NCBI GenBank assembly: GCA_016285615.1
Contig: JAEERB010000064.1
Coordinates: 1-13,440 of the forward strand
Source: Bacteroidales bacterium
GTDB taxonomy: Bacteria; Bacteroidota; Bacteroidia; Bacteroidales; WCHB1-69
DNA length: 13,440 nucleotides
Direction of reading: 5' to 3'
Shown in pieces: positions 1 to 9,046 of the stretch. Under the pieces are notes generated by a model that had not been told where the DNA came from, did not search any database, and was given only the letters and a program-made list of their open reading frames with translations. Position numbers and translations under genes: made by a program. Each line of letters begins with the position of its first letter. Position 1 is the first letter of the stretch.

Positions 1-427
1 GCCGCCCGAACATCACATCGGTCAGGCTGTCGCCAATCATTACCGACTTGGCAAAATCAACTTCGGGAAAATCGCGCTGGGCCATGAGAGCCATGCCCGT
101 ATCGGGTTTGCGGCAGCCACAGCCGGCGCCATCACGATGGGGGCAGCAATAGACTGCATCCAAGCGCAGATCTCTTTCCGCCAACAAATCCTTCATATAC
201 TGATGTACCGTGGCCACTTGTTCGGCCGTGCACAATCCTTTTTCTATGCCCTGCTGGTTAGTCACCACAATACGGCGGCCAAACAACGGGAAAAGCAACG
301 GAGCAGACTGCCAGAAGTCCTCGCGCACCTCAAACCGCTTGACATCATGGATATACTCGCCATCAATCTTCACATTGATAACGCCATCGCGATCCAAGAA
401 AAGCGTCCACTCCTTACTCAGCTTCAT
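1..427 (-). CDS. HAD-IIIA family phosphatase, GmhB-like (C-terminus beyond window)
   Basis: This is a haloacid dehalogenase-type phosphatase of the HAD-IIIA group, resembling D-glycero-D-manno-heptose 1,7-bisphosphate phosphatase (GmhB) of LPS inner-core heptose synthesis. The 142 visible residues begin at the ATG at 425-427. Motif I is LFLDRDGV, with Asp12 as nucleophile and Asp14 as acid/base. A motif II-like VVTNQQG lies at residues 54-60. A zinc-loop pattern of the GmhB type is C95, H97, C103, C105, followed by RKPDTGM. GDSLTD at 132-137 is the Mg-binding Asp motif. Only a short C-terminal end should be missing, since relatives are about 165-190 residues. The start codon lies inside the end of cstA (14-base overlap), so the two are probably co-transcribed and translationally coupled. 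The exact sugar phosphate substrate is inferred; the related HisB N-terminal phosphatase shares these motifs. Confidence 0.88.
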   Translation of the reverse strand, partial: MKLSKEWTLFLDRDGVINVKIDGEYIHDVKRFEVREDFWQSAPLLFPLFGRRIVVTNQQGIEKGLCTAEQVATVHQYMKDLLAERDLRLDAVYCCPHRDGAGCGCRKPDTGMALMAQRDFPEVDFAKSVMIGDSLTDVMFGR

Positions 428-1865
428 TTTTAACGGGTTTACATTTCAACAAAAACACAACCAACACACACACCGTGATAACAGCGCCAATAGCGTAGCC
501 GACCCCACGCGGCAGGATACTTCCTAAACCCTCCTTCTCTGCCACGAAGAGGAAACAACCTGTTACCATTGTCATGAAGAGTGCCGGCAATATTGTCAGC
601 AAGAACCACGCGCCTTGCTTGTTCTTTCTAAGATAGACTGTTATAGCCCACAAAGTAAAGGTGGCCAAGAACTGGTTAGCCCACGCAAAATAACGCCAAA
701 TCACATCGAAGCCCTGCTTGTCGGCCAGACTATACACCAGCATGCCAGCGGTAATAAGAAAAATAGGTATCGCCACCATCAGACGGTTGCGAATAGGTTT
801 CTGGTCCACATGCATGAAATCGGAAACGATAAGACGTGCCGAGCGCAAGGCCGTATCGCCGGAGGTGACGGCTGCACTGATAACGCCCAAAATGGTGATG
901 ACAGCGATGACCGGCGTAAACCACGTTTCGGCAATAACGCCCACCATAGCAGGACCACCCTTACCAGTCGTATCCACAGGGCTATCGGGACCGAAGAAAT
1001 AGGCGGCGGCAGCGGCCCAAATCAGCGCTACCACGCCTTCGGTAATCATTGCTCCGTAGAAAATCGGGCGCCCTTGCTTCTCGTTGGTCATACAGCGCGC
1101 CATCAGCGGAGACTGCGTGGCATGGAAACCAGAAATGGCACCACAAGCGATGGAGATGAACATCATGGGGAAGATCGGATTGTGAGCCGCATCAGGATGC
1201 GTATTCTGCAAGCCGCTCCACACCTCTGGAATCTCAGGCCTATAAAGGAAAAAAGCCACAACAATGGCCACGGCCATGCCCATCAACAGAAAACCAAAGA
1301 CAGGATAAATGCGACCAATCAGCTTGTCGATAGGTAACAATGTGGCTATCAGGTAATAACCAAGGATAATAATGACCCAAGCATAGATATTCCAATGGGG
1401 TGTAAAATGCGTGTTAAGAAGGATGGCGGGTGTATTAACGAAGACCACACCCACAAGTATCATCAGCAGCACCATGAAAAAGCGCATAAACTGCTTGATA
1501 CCGTTGCCCAAGTATTTGCCGTGTATCTCGGGCAAGCTGCAACCTTTGTCGCGCAGCGACATCATGCCTGCCAGATAGTCGTGCACCGCACCAGCGAAGA
1601 TGCTGCCCAGCACGATCCATAAAAAAGAGGCCGTGCCAAACTGCGCCCCCATGATGGCACCACAGATGGGGCCTACACCGGCAATATTCAAAAACTGTAT
1701 CAGGAAAATGCGCCATGGCTTCATCGGCACATAATCCACACCATCGGGCATGTATTGCGCTGGAGTCTCGCGCTTCGGATCAGCACCGAACACACGCTCT
1801 ACTATTTTACCATATACCAAATATCCTATTATCAGAAGGGCAACGCCAAGGAGAAAACTAATCAT
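414..1865 (-). CDS. cstA: Carbon starvation protein A family transporter
   Basis: This 483-residue, very hydrophobic inner-membrane protein belongs to the CstA/BtsT family. Characterised members in enterobacteria take up pyruvate or peptides. Family signatures include the N-terminal stretch GVGPICGAIMGAQFG followed by FAGAVHDYLAGMMSLRDKG, and the central block SGFHATQSPLMARCM. There are many membrane-spanning segments from residue 1 to the lysine-rich C-terminus. It is shorter than E. coli CstA (about 700 residues) but of the size usual for the compact Bacteroidota and Firmicutes form, so I do not read it as truncated. A TAATTTTG box about 95 bases upstream on the same strand may be its promoter. 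It reads into the HAD phosphatase, which starts within its last codons. The transported substrate cannot be told from sequence; pyruvate or peptides are inferred from the family. Confidence 0.93.
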   Translation of the reverse strand: MISFLLGVALLIIGYLVYGKIVERVFGADPKRETPAQYMPDGVDYVPMKPWRIFLIQFLNIAGVGPICGAIMGAQFGTASFLWIVLGSIFAGAVHDYLAGMMSLRDKGCSLPEIHGKYLGNGIKQFMRFFMVLLMILVGVVFVNTPAILLNTHFTPHWNIYAWVIIILGYYLIATLLPIDKLIGRIYPVFGFLLMGMAVAIVVAFFLYRPEIPEVWSGLQNTHPDAAHNPIFPMMFISIACGAISGFHATQSPLMARCMTNEKQGRPIFYGAMITEGVVALIWAAAAAYFFGPDSPVDTTGKGGPAMVGVIAETWFTPVIAVITILGVISAAVTSGDTALRSARLIVSDFMHVDQKPIRNRLMVAIPIFLITAGMLVYSLADKQGFDVIWRYFAWANQFLATFTLWAITVYLRKNKQGAWFLLTILPALFMTMVTGCFLFVAEKEGLGSILPRGVGYAIGAVITVCVLVVFLLKCKPVKNEAE

Positions 1866-1956
1866 AACAGAGCTTTAATTATTGCACGACAACCGCTGCG
1901 AAAACAATGCTGCACGCACCTTTGCACGAATTATATACGGTTGCGTTAACGGTCAG

Positions 1957-1964
1957 CAAAATTA
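1957..1964 (-). promoter_or_regulatory. Candidate -7 box for cstA
   Basis: Read on the minus strand this is TAATTTTG, a full match to the Bacteroidota -7 consensus TAnnTTTG. It lies about 90 bases before the cstA start. I see no convincing TTG/TTTG -33 box at the right spacing, so the call rests on the -7 box and position only. Confidence 0.4.
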
Positions 1965-2006
1965 CAGATTTTTTTGGAGTGAAAGCATAAAAAAGAACTC
2001 AAATAC

Positions 2007-2036
2007 TTGATAGTCTCAATTTTTCTTTTATCTTTG
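2007..2036 (+). promoter_or_regulatory. Promoter for the PepSY-like gene pair
   Basis: TATCTTTG at 2029-2036 matches the Bacteroidota -7 element TAnnTTTG. A TTG at 2007-2009 stands 19 bases upstream, the expected -33 position. Initiation just downstream would give a leader of about 55-60 bases before the ATG at 2101. This is the best-formed promoter in the window. Confidence 0.65.
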
Positions 2037-2100
2037 CAATGACTTTATGGGAAAGTCGCATACACTATCAAATCAATTATTCACTAAAACCTTTTAACTT

Positions 2101-2517
2101 ATGAAAAAAGCATTTTTTCTGCTAACTTGCATCCTTGCTCTCACCGTAGTATCATGTGAAAAGCAGATTGTCTACGACAAACTCCCACAAAAAGCCAAAC
2201 TATTCCTCAGCAACTATTTCCCTGACAGCCAAGTTCTCTCCATTGAAAAGAACGGTCATTCCTACGATGTAATCCTAACCGACGGAACCGACCTTGAATT
2301 TAACAAATCGGGAGAATGGACCGAAGTTGATTGCCAAACACGTCCCGTTCCCGTCGGCATTGCACCCGCAGCCATTCAAAGTTATGTTATGACCAACTTC
2401 CCCGAAGCTTTCATTGTAAAAATCAAGATAGAAAGGAAAAACTACGAAGTTGAACTTAACAACGACATAGAATTGACCTTTGACAAGAACGGTATGTTAC
2501 TCTATGCAGAAGACTAA
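2101..2517 (+). CDS. PepSY-like domain lipoprotein (two repeats)
   Basis: This small exported protein (138 residues) has a hydrophobic signal sequence ending in a lipobox, TVVSC, with Cys19 the predicted lipidated residue. It should be anchored to the periplasmic or outer membrane. The mature part holds two copies of a PepSY-like/BLIP-like unit, roughly residues 25-75 and 88-138. Each opens with a helix containing LP or APAAIQ and a NYFP or NFPEAF motif. Each then has two strands (YDVILTDGTDLEF and YEVELNNDIELTF) and closes with a turn containing a KSG or KNG. Bacteroidota carry many such putative PepSY-like proteins with no established function; a chaperone or inhibitor role is only suggested by the fold. 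The next gene starts 39 bases downstream and encodes a paralogue, so the two form an operon. The A/T-rich leader contains no Shine-Dalgarno sequence. Confidence 0.85.
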   Translation: MKKAFFLLTCILALTVVSCEKQIVYDKLPQKAKLFLSNYFPDSQVLSIEKNGHSYDVILTDGTDLEFNKSGEWTEVDCQTRPVPVGIAPAAIQSYVMTNFPEAFIVKIKIERKNYEVELNNDIELTFDKNGMLLYAED

Positions 2518-2556
2518 CAAACACTCATGCTTAATCCTAACTAAACAACACAAAAC

Positions 2557-2988
2557 ATGAAGAAAGTATTATCTGTCATCATATTGACTTTATTAATGGG
2601 TGTTTGCGGCTTCGCACAAGATCGCATCATCACTTTTGAGCAGTTGCCCGCCAACGCACAAAAAACTATCACACAACACTTTGACAAGACAGCCATTTCC
2701 TATGTCAAGATGGACAATGATGGTCCTCTCGAATATGAAGTATACTTTACCAATGGTGCCGAAGTAGAATTTTTCAAGAACGGCGAATTCAAGAAAGCAG
2801 ATTGCAAACACCTGCAAGTGCCTCAAGGACTTGTGCCCGAACAAGTGAAAACTTACGTAAAGACAAACTTTCCACAGACTTTTATCACCCAATGGGAAAA
2901 GAAACACAATGGTTGGAAAGCTGAATTGAACAACGAATTGGAATTGCTTTTCAACAACCAATACCAATTCACTGGCATTGACGACTAA
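2557..2988 (+). CDS. PepSY-like domain periplasmic protein (two repeats)
   Basis: This 143-residue secreted protein has a signal peptide ending CGFAQ, with likely signal peptidase I cleavage before Gln21. The mature part again contains two PepSY-like repeats. The first runs from FEQLPANAQKTITQHF through YEVYFTNGAEVEFFKNGEF, the second from VPEQVKTYVKTNFPQTF through AELNNELELLFNNQYQF. It is a clear paralogue of the preceding gene, sharing the same order of helix and strand motifs and a conserved inter-repeat Asp-Cys followed by a proline-containing linker. It lacks the lipobox and is therefore probably free in the periplasm. A strong hairpin terminator follows its stop by about 20 bases. Its function is unknown; the shared operon suggests that the pair works together. 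Confidence 0.85.
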   Translation: MKKVLSVIILTLLMGVCGFAQDRIITFEQLPANAQKTITQHFDKTAISYVKMDNDGPLEYEVYFTNGAEVEFFKNGEFKKADCKHLQVPQGLVPEQVKTYVKTNFPQTFITQWEKKHNGWKAELNNELELLFNNQYQFTGIDD

Positions 2989-3005
2989 CCGCCCATTTAT
3001 GAAAC

Positions 3006-3039
3006 AAAAAAGCCGCTGTAAGTTACAGCGGCTTTTTTT
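3006..3039. terminator. Bidirectional intrinsic terminator between PepSY pair and sufS
   Basis: GCCGCTGT (3012-3019) pairs with ACAGCGGC (3025-3032) around the loop AAGTT. The stem extends outward through A runs (3006-3011) paired with T runs (3033-3039). Read on either strand the GC-rich stem is followed by a U tract, so one element can end both convergent transcripts. The sufS stop codon overlaps its right edge. Confidence 0.88.
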
Positions 3040-4240
3040 ATAGCAGCATCGACTGCGCCTTGCGAACCGCCTCGCAAAGAGCATTCACCTCTTCAGGCGT
3101 GTTGTAAAGGGCAAACGAAGCACGTATCGTGCCAGGAATATGAAGTTTATCCATAATGGGCTGCGTGCAATGATGCCCCGTACGGACGGCCACACCCAAC
3201 TTATCGATAATCATGCCGGCGTCGTAAGGATGGATACCATCCAAGATAAAAGAGACAATGGCCGACTTGTTGGGAGCGTTGCCCACAATATGCAGTCCAG
3301 GAATTTCAAGTAATTGACGAGTGGCCAGTTGCAACAGCTCGTGCTCATAATCGGCAATATTTTGCATGCCAACTTGTTCGATATAGTCGATAGCGCGATG
3401 CAAGCCAATCACATCACCCACGGCTGGTGTGCCGGCCTCGAACTTGAACGGCAGCTCATTGTATGTCGTTTTCTCAAAGGTCACCTGCTTAATCATCTCA
3501 CCCCCACCCTGATACGGCGGCATTTCTTCCAGCCAGCGAGTTTTTCCGTACATAACGCCAATGCCCATGGGCGCGTACATCTTATGTCCCGAAAAACAGT
3601 AGAAATCGCAATCCAGTTGCTGCACATCCACTTTCAGATGCGAAACGGCTTGCGCTCCATCAACCATCACGGGAATGTTGCGGTGGTGCGCAATTTTAAC
3701 TATCTCACCAATCGGATTGACCGTTCCCAGCGTATTCGACACGTGTGTCACCGCCACTATGCGCGTCTTGTCGGTCAGCAGCCGCTCAAAGGCATCCATA
3801 TCGAGCACACCATTCTCATCAAACGGGATGACGCGCAGATGCGCTTTTTTCTCCTCACAAATCAACTGCCAAGGCACAATATTGGAATGATGCTCCATCT
3901 CTGAGATCAACACCTCGTCACCTTCGGACAGGAAACGACGACCGAACGACGAAGAAACCAGATTGATTGCTTCCGTAGCCCCGCGCGTGAACACCACCTC
4001 TTCGCTATGAGGCGCATTGATAAATGACTGCACTCTGCGGCGAGCCGCCTCAAAAGCCTCGGTAGCCTGTTGGCTCAGATAATGAACCCCACGATGGATA
4101 TTGCTATTCAGGGTTAGATAGTAATCCGATAAAGCCTCAATCACACACTTCGGTTTCTGCGTAGTGGCAGCATTATCGAGATACACCAAAGGGCGATTGT
4201 ATATTTGTTGGTCCAGTATGGGGAAATCTTCTCTATTCAT
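3038..4240 (-). CDS. sufS: Cysteine desulfurase SufS
   Basis: This PLP-dependent class V aminotransferase-fold enzyme takes sulfur from L-cysteine to give alanine and a protein persulfide that feeds SUF Fe-S cluster assembly in the cytoplasm. With the start at 4238-4240 it is 400 residues, close to E. coli SufS (406). Motifs include YLDNAATTQKP near the N-terminus and TRGATEAINLV. MEHHSNIVPWQ, the cofactor-stacking His region, is also present. FSGHKMYAPMGIG carries the PLP Schiff-base lysine Lys220. RTGHHCTQP holds the catalytic Cys358, whose GHHC context marks the SufS (group II) type. An upstream in-frame ATG at 4280-4282 would add 14 residues unlike the family; MNREDFPIL fits the usual N-terminus, so I chose it. 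No sufBCD or sufE/sufU is adjacent. It is convergent to the PepSY pair and divergent from gyrB. Confidence 0.95.
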   Translation of the reverse strand: MNREDFPILDQQIYNRPLVYLDNAATTQKPKCVIEALSDYYLTLNSNIHRGVHYLSQQATEAFEAARRRVQSFINAPHSEEVVFTRGATEAINLVSSSFGRRFLSEGDEVLISEMEHHSNIVPWQLICEEKKAHLRVIPFDENGVLDMDAFERLLTDKTRIVAVTHVSNTLGTVNPIGEIVKIAHHRNIPVMVDGAQAVSHLKVDVQQLDCDFYCFSGHKMYAPMGIGVMYGKTRWLEEMPPYQGGGEMIKQVTFEKTTYNELPFKFEAGTPAVGDVIGLHRAIDYIEQVGMQNIADYEHELLQLATRQLLEIPGLHIVGNAPNKSAIVSFILDGIHPYDAGMIIDKLGVAVRTGHHCTQPIMDKLHIPGTIRASFALYNTPEEVNALCEAVRKAQSMLL

Positions 4241-4299
4241 GCATTTTAAGTTATTGGACAAGCGTGTGAACAACAGCCGCACACACCGTTGAGAAAGTG

Positions 4300-4307
4300 C
4301 AAAAATA
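4300..4307 (-). promoter_or_regulatory. Candidate -7 box for sufS
   Basis: On the minus strand this reads TATTTTTG, matching TAnnTTTG. A TTTG lies 15 bases upstream (plus 4323-4326), a little closer than the usual -33 spacing. Transcription starting just downstream would leave a leader of about 50 bases to the ATG at 4240. The longer in-frame start at 4282 would have almost no leader, which supports the shorter start. Confidence 0.45.
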
Positions 4308-4354
4308 TTAAAAAAAAAGAGACAAAAAAGTGCTCGTCAATCAAAATATTTTGC

Positions 4355-4362
4355 TATATTTG
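4355..4362 (+). promoter_or_regulatory. Candidate -7 box for gyrB
   Basis: TATATTTG matches the Bacteroidota -7 consensus TAnnTTTG and lies 33 bases before the gyrB ATG. No good TTG is found at -33. It faces away from the sufS box at 4300-4307, so the two promoters would share about 47 bases of A/T-rich DNA. Confidence 0.5.
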
Positions 4363-4389
4363 TGCTTTCAAACGAATTAACCTTTTTAA

Positions 4390-6372
<1,983 letters not shown>

Positions 6373-6402
6373 TTCAAACTTCCAAACCGACAAGAAGCGT
6401 CC

Positions 6403-6421
6403 ACAATATATATTATATTGT
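6403..6421. repeat. Short A/T inverted repeat after gyrB
   Basis: ACAATATA (6403-6410) and TATATTGT (6414-6421) are perfect inverted copies around TAT. The stem is all but one A/T pair, so stability is low. It may protect the gyrB transcript end just before the main terminator, or have no role. Confidence 0.35.
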
Positions 6422-6430
6422 ATATTATAG

Positions 6431-6465
6431 AACAAACTCATATTACGATATGGGTTTGTTTTTTT
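6431..6465 (+). terminator. Intrinsic terminator of gyrB
   Basis: AACAAACTCATAT (6431-6443) pairs with ATATGGGTTTGTT (6448-6460) over 13 positions with one T-G wobble. The loop is TACG, a UNCG-type tetraloop sequence in RNA. Seven T residues follow from 6459. It separates gyrB from the T9SS operon. Confidence 0.85.
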
Positions 6466-6520
6466 ATATGAAAAAATATTCGTTCGAAAAAAAAATCATG
6501 ACGATTTTATCAACAAAATA

Positions 6521-6546
6521 AAGATGAAAAAAAAAGATGAAAAAAA
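6521..6546 (+). repeat. Two tandem 13-base A-tract repeats
   Basis: The unit AAGATGAAAAAAA occurs twice head to tail. It ends 24 bases before the TATTTTTG box at 6571-6578. Phased A tracts in this position often act as bent or UP-element-like DNA, so a role in raising T9SS operon transcription is possible but inferred. Confidence 0.5.
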
Positions 6547-6570
6547 ACTTCTATTTGTAAAATTTATTTG

Positions 6571-6578
6571 TATTTTTG
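6571..6578 (+). promoter_or_regulatory. Candidate -7 box for the porP-gldKLMN operon
   Basis: TATTTTTG matches TAnnTTTG. The nearest upstream TTTG (6554-6557) is 13 bases away, short for a -33 box. A start just downstream predicts a leader of about 155 bases before the porP ATG. No other full -7 match precedes porP, and none is seen in the short gaps between the operon genes. Confidence 0.45.
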
Positions 6579-6741
6579 GGGCTTGAAAACTCTTTGCGCA
6601 ATGCAAGATTTTTGTAACCTTTTTTCTTAGACGCCGTAAACAAAACAACATTTAGACGGAAAGAAGGAAAGAAGGATACATATCTTGTTGAATGTGAATA
6701 GTTTATCATTTTAAACAAGGTATAAACCAAAAAGGACAAAT

Positions 6742-7767
6742 ATGAAAAAACTCGTTACAATTTTGATCATTTCAATCATTAGTTGTGTTGAAGTTTTTGC
6801 CCAACAAGATCCACAATTTACGCTATTTCCGTGGGCTTCCATCTATTATAATGCCGGAACAATAGGTGATCAGAAGAATACTTTGTGCTTCACAGCCCTC
6901 TTCCGTCAGCAATATATGGGGTTCAAAGATGTCTACACCGATGAAAGCGGCAATGAAATCAAAGAAAATACCGCTCCCCAAGATCTGATGTTTAGCATTG
7001 AGACCTATGCCCGTAAGCTTCACGGCGGCATTGGTTTGACCGTTATTAGAGATAAAATTGGCTATTACAACAATATAGGTGTTAAACTGGGCTATGCATT
7101 CAAGTTGAATGTTGGTCCTGGAACATTGGGTATCGGCGTGCAATTAGGCTTGCTGAACCAGAAGTTGGACGGTAGCAAACTGCGCCCAGTAGATGCCAGC
7201 GACCCTGTTCTCAGCCAAATCACCAACCAGGAGAACTTTATGGATATGGACATCAACTTTGGTGTTTCCTATAAAGCCGAACGCTGGTACGCCGGTATTG
7301 GCGCCACCCAGTTGATTGAAAAGCTCAGATTGACGGGTTCGAAAGATTTCTTAGGAATGAGCCGTCACCTCTATTTCCACGGCGGTTACATCTTCATCTT
7401 CCCCAACAATCCCAGTTGGACATTAGAACCGCAAGCGTTAATCAAGACCGACTTGGCCACAGCACAGCTCGACTTGATGGTATTATCGCGTTACAACGGA
7501 ATTTTCTGGTTCGGAGCTTCCTATAGAATTCAAGATGCCGTATCATTGATGTTCGGTGCCCGCCCCTTCTACAATTCCTCTAACAACTTCGCCAAAGGTT
7601 TGGATGTAGGCTTGGCTTACAGCTTCACCACCAGCAAGTTGGGATTCAAGAAGAATCGTAGCTTTGGTGACATCGAAATCATGCTGCGTTACTGCTTCGA
7701 CATCTACCGCACAGAGACTTTCTCGGGATATGGTTCAACAAGAAATATTTACAAAAATCAATACTAG
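6742..7767 (+). CDS. porP: PorP/SprF family type IX secretion system outer-membrane protein
   Basis: This 341-residue exported protein belongs to the PorP/SprF family of the T9SS. A signal peptide (residues 1-21, ending EVFAQ) is followed by the family opening QDPQFTLF, YYNAGTIG and FRQQYMGF. Alternating amphipathic strands then run to the end (for example GIGLTVIRDKIGYYNNIGVKLGYAF, and later GLDVGLAYSFTT), as expected for an outer-membrane beta-barrel. In this system PorP associates with the GldK/GldN ring and is needed for secretion or cell-surface attachment of cargo. It is first in a five-gene run on the same strand (52 bases to gldK), the classical porPKLMN order of Porphyromonas. No Shine-Dalgarno sequence is seen, as usual for the phylum. 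The product looks complete. Confidence 0.9.
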   Translation: MKKLVTILIISIISCVEVFAQQDPQFTLFPWASIYYNAGTIGDQKNTLCFTALFRQQYMGFKDVYTDESGNEIKENTAPQDLMFSIETYARKLHGGIGLTVIRDKIGYYNNIGVKLGYAFKLNVGPGTLGIGVQLGLLNQKLDGSKLRPVDASDPVLSQITNQENFMDMDINFGVSYKAERWYAGIGATQLIEKLRLTGSKDFLGMSRHLYFHGGYIFIFPNNPSWTLEPQALIKTDLATAQLDLMVLSRYNGIFWFGASYRIQDAVSLMFGARPFYNSSNNFAKGLDVGLAYSFTTSKLGFKKNRSFGDIEIMLRYCFDIYRTETFSGYGSTRNIYKNQY

Positions 7768-7819
7768 CATAATAAATCGAGAAACATTAGCGTTTTGTCA
7801 AAAATAAAAAACCACTAAT

Positions 7820-9046
7820 ATGAAAAGATTAGCATTATTATTAACAGTTGCATTATTCGTTTTTACCGGATGTAAAAACAATGGTGACGGTCAGCTGGTC
7901 GGTGTCAAGGACAGACCTGACTTCTTGGACTTAAATCCTTTCGGAATGGCATACATTCCCGCTGGCCACTATCTGATGGGCGCTGGCGACCAGGATGTAC
8001 CTTTTGCTTTTACACACCAGTCGAAGAATGTTTCTATCTCGGCCTTCTGGATGGACGAGACTGAAATCACCAACAACGAATACCGTCAGTTTGTTTACTG
8101 GGTAAGAGACTCTATCGCCCACGTACTTCTTGGCGAGGCCGAAATTACTGAAGAAGAGAAATACGGCCACTTCCTCAAATACAAGAGAGGCGAGAATGAA
8201 GGCGAAGTTATTGAACCCAGACTTATCAACTGGAAGGAAAAGATTGATTGGGGTTCTGAAAACGAAGAAGTACAGGCTGCTTTAAGTCCTATGTACCACA
8301 AGGTTAACACCCGTTTCTACCACTATGGTCATGGTCAAAGAAACTTCAACGCAGCTGTCTTCAACTACGAATATTGGTGGTTTGATTTCCGCAACTACAG
8401 AGATCCCGAAAATCCTGATAACTTCGGTGCATCATACAAAGAGTTCGACAAAGAAGGTATCGACTATGGCGGAATGTACGCCAGTCGTCCCACCAGCTAC
8501 AACCAAGGTCGTGAAAGATTCATTCACCATGAAATCGTGAACATCTATCCCGATACCTTGTGCTGGGTACATGACTTCACCTACTCTTTCAACGAGCCCA
8601 TGTTGCTGAACTATTTCGCACACGTTCAATTCGACAACTACCCTGTTGTAGGTATCAGCTGGAAGCAAGCCAAAGCATTCTGCTACTGGAGAACCCACCT
8701 GCGCAACTGCTGGTTAGCTAAGAACGAATATGCTTTCGAACAGGAATTCAGACTTCCCAACGAAGCAGAATGGGAATGGGCAGCCAGAGGCGACTACGAC
8801 ATGGCCACCTATCCTTGGGGCGGTCCTTACACCCAGAACATGAACGGTTGCTACTTGAGCAACTTCAAACCCCAACGCGGTAACTACATCGCCGATGGTA
8901 ACATCTATCCTGGCATCGTAGCTCACTATCATCCGAATGACTTCGGTTTGTTCGACATGGCCGGCAACGTAGCTGAATGGTGCGAAGACGCATTCGACAA
9001 ATCTGCCACCAACTTCACTCATGACCTGAACCCGCAGTACACCTAA
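7820..9046 (+). CDS. gldK: Type IX secretion lipoprotein GldK/PorK, cut short by an in-frame TAA
   Basis: GldK (PorK) is the outer-membrane lipoprotein that with GldN forms the periplasmic ring of the T9SS. The signal peptide ends in FTGC with Cys18 lipidated. An FGE-sulfatase-like fold follows: FGMAYIPAGHYLMGAGDQD near residue 41, FWMDETEITNNEYRQFV, PVVGISWKQAKAFCYWR, FRLPNEAEWEWAARG, and DFGLFDMAGNVAEWCEDAF around 374-392. The frame then meets TAA at codon 409 (9044-9046). The same frame continues for 68 further codons that contain the missing end of the domain, so the full gene would be about 476 residues and end at 9251-9253. As written, the 408-residue product lacks the C-terminal core motifs and is probably non-functional unless the stop is read through or is an error. 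It sits between porP (52 bases) and gldL. Confidence 0.85.
   Translation: MKRLALLLTVALFVFTGCKNNGDGQLVGVKDRPDFLDLNPFGMAYIPAGHYLMGAGDQDVPFAFTHQSKNVSISAFWMDETEITNNEYRQFVYWVRDSIAHVLLGEAEITEEEKYGHFLKYKRGENEGEVIEPRLINWKEKIDWGSENEEVQAALSPMYHKVNTRFYHYGHGQRNFNAAVFNYEYWWFDFRNYRDPENPDNFGASYKEFDKEGIDYGGMYASRPTSYNQGRERFIHHEIVNIYPDTLCWVHDFTYSFNEPMLLNYFAHVQFDNYPVVGISWKQAKAFCYWRTHLRNCWLAKNEYAFEQEFRLPNEAEWEWAARGDYDMATYPWGGPYTQNMNGCYLSNFKPQRGNYIADGNIYPGIVAHYHPNDFGLFDMAGNVAEWCEDAFDKSATNFTHDLNPQYT

Larger units (their letters stand above)
6373..6741. other. A/T-rich intergenic region between gyrB and the T9SS operon
   Basis: This 369-base gap holds, in order, a weak A/T hairpin, the gyrB terminator, a 13-base tandem repeat rich in A tracts, a -7 box, and a leader of about 155 bases before porP. 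In the leader the heptamer TTAGACG occurs twice (6627-6633 and 6652-6658), and a purine-rich GGAAAGAA repeat lies near 6659-6675. I see no convincing coding sequence, tRNA or known riboswitch. Confidence 0.6.

Noticed and set aside
615..1337. Long 240-residue open frame on the plus strand
   Set aside because: It is antisense to cstA, has Arg/His/Gly-rich low-quality composition, no family motifs, and cstA is unambiguous on the other strand.
3314..3904. 196-residue open frame on the plus strand
   Set aside because: It is antisense to sufS with no recognisable motifs; the sufS frame has complete catalytic motifs.
4241..4282. Longer sufS start at the upstream ATG (4280-4282)
   Set aside because: The extra residues (MRLLFTRLSNNLKC) do not resemble SufS N-termini, and the candidate -7 box would leave almost no leader.
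6627..6660. Possible riboswitch or hairpin in the porP leader
   Set aside because: Only weak pairings (CCGT with ACGG plus a few A-T pairs with a bulge) are found, and no known riboswitch core is recognisable.
9044..9046. Genome-wide reassignment of TAA to a sense codon
   Set aside because: cstA, sufS, both PepSY genes, gldL, gldM and gldN all end in TAA at the expected family C-termini, so TAA works as a stop here.
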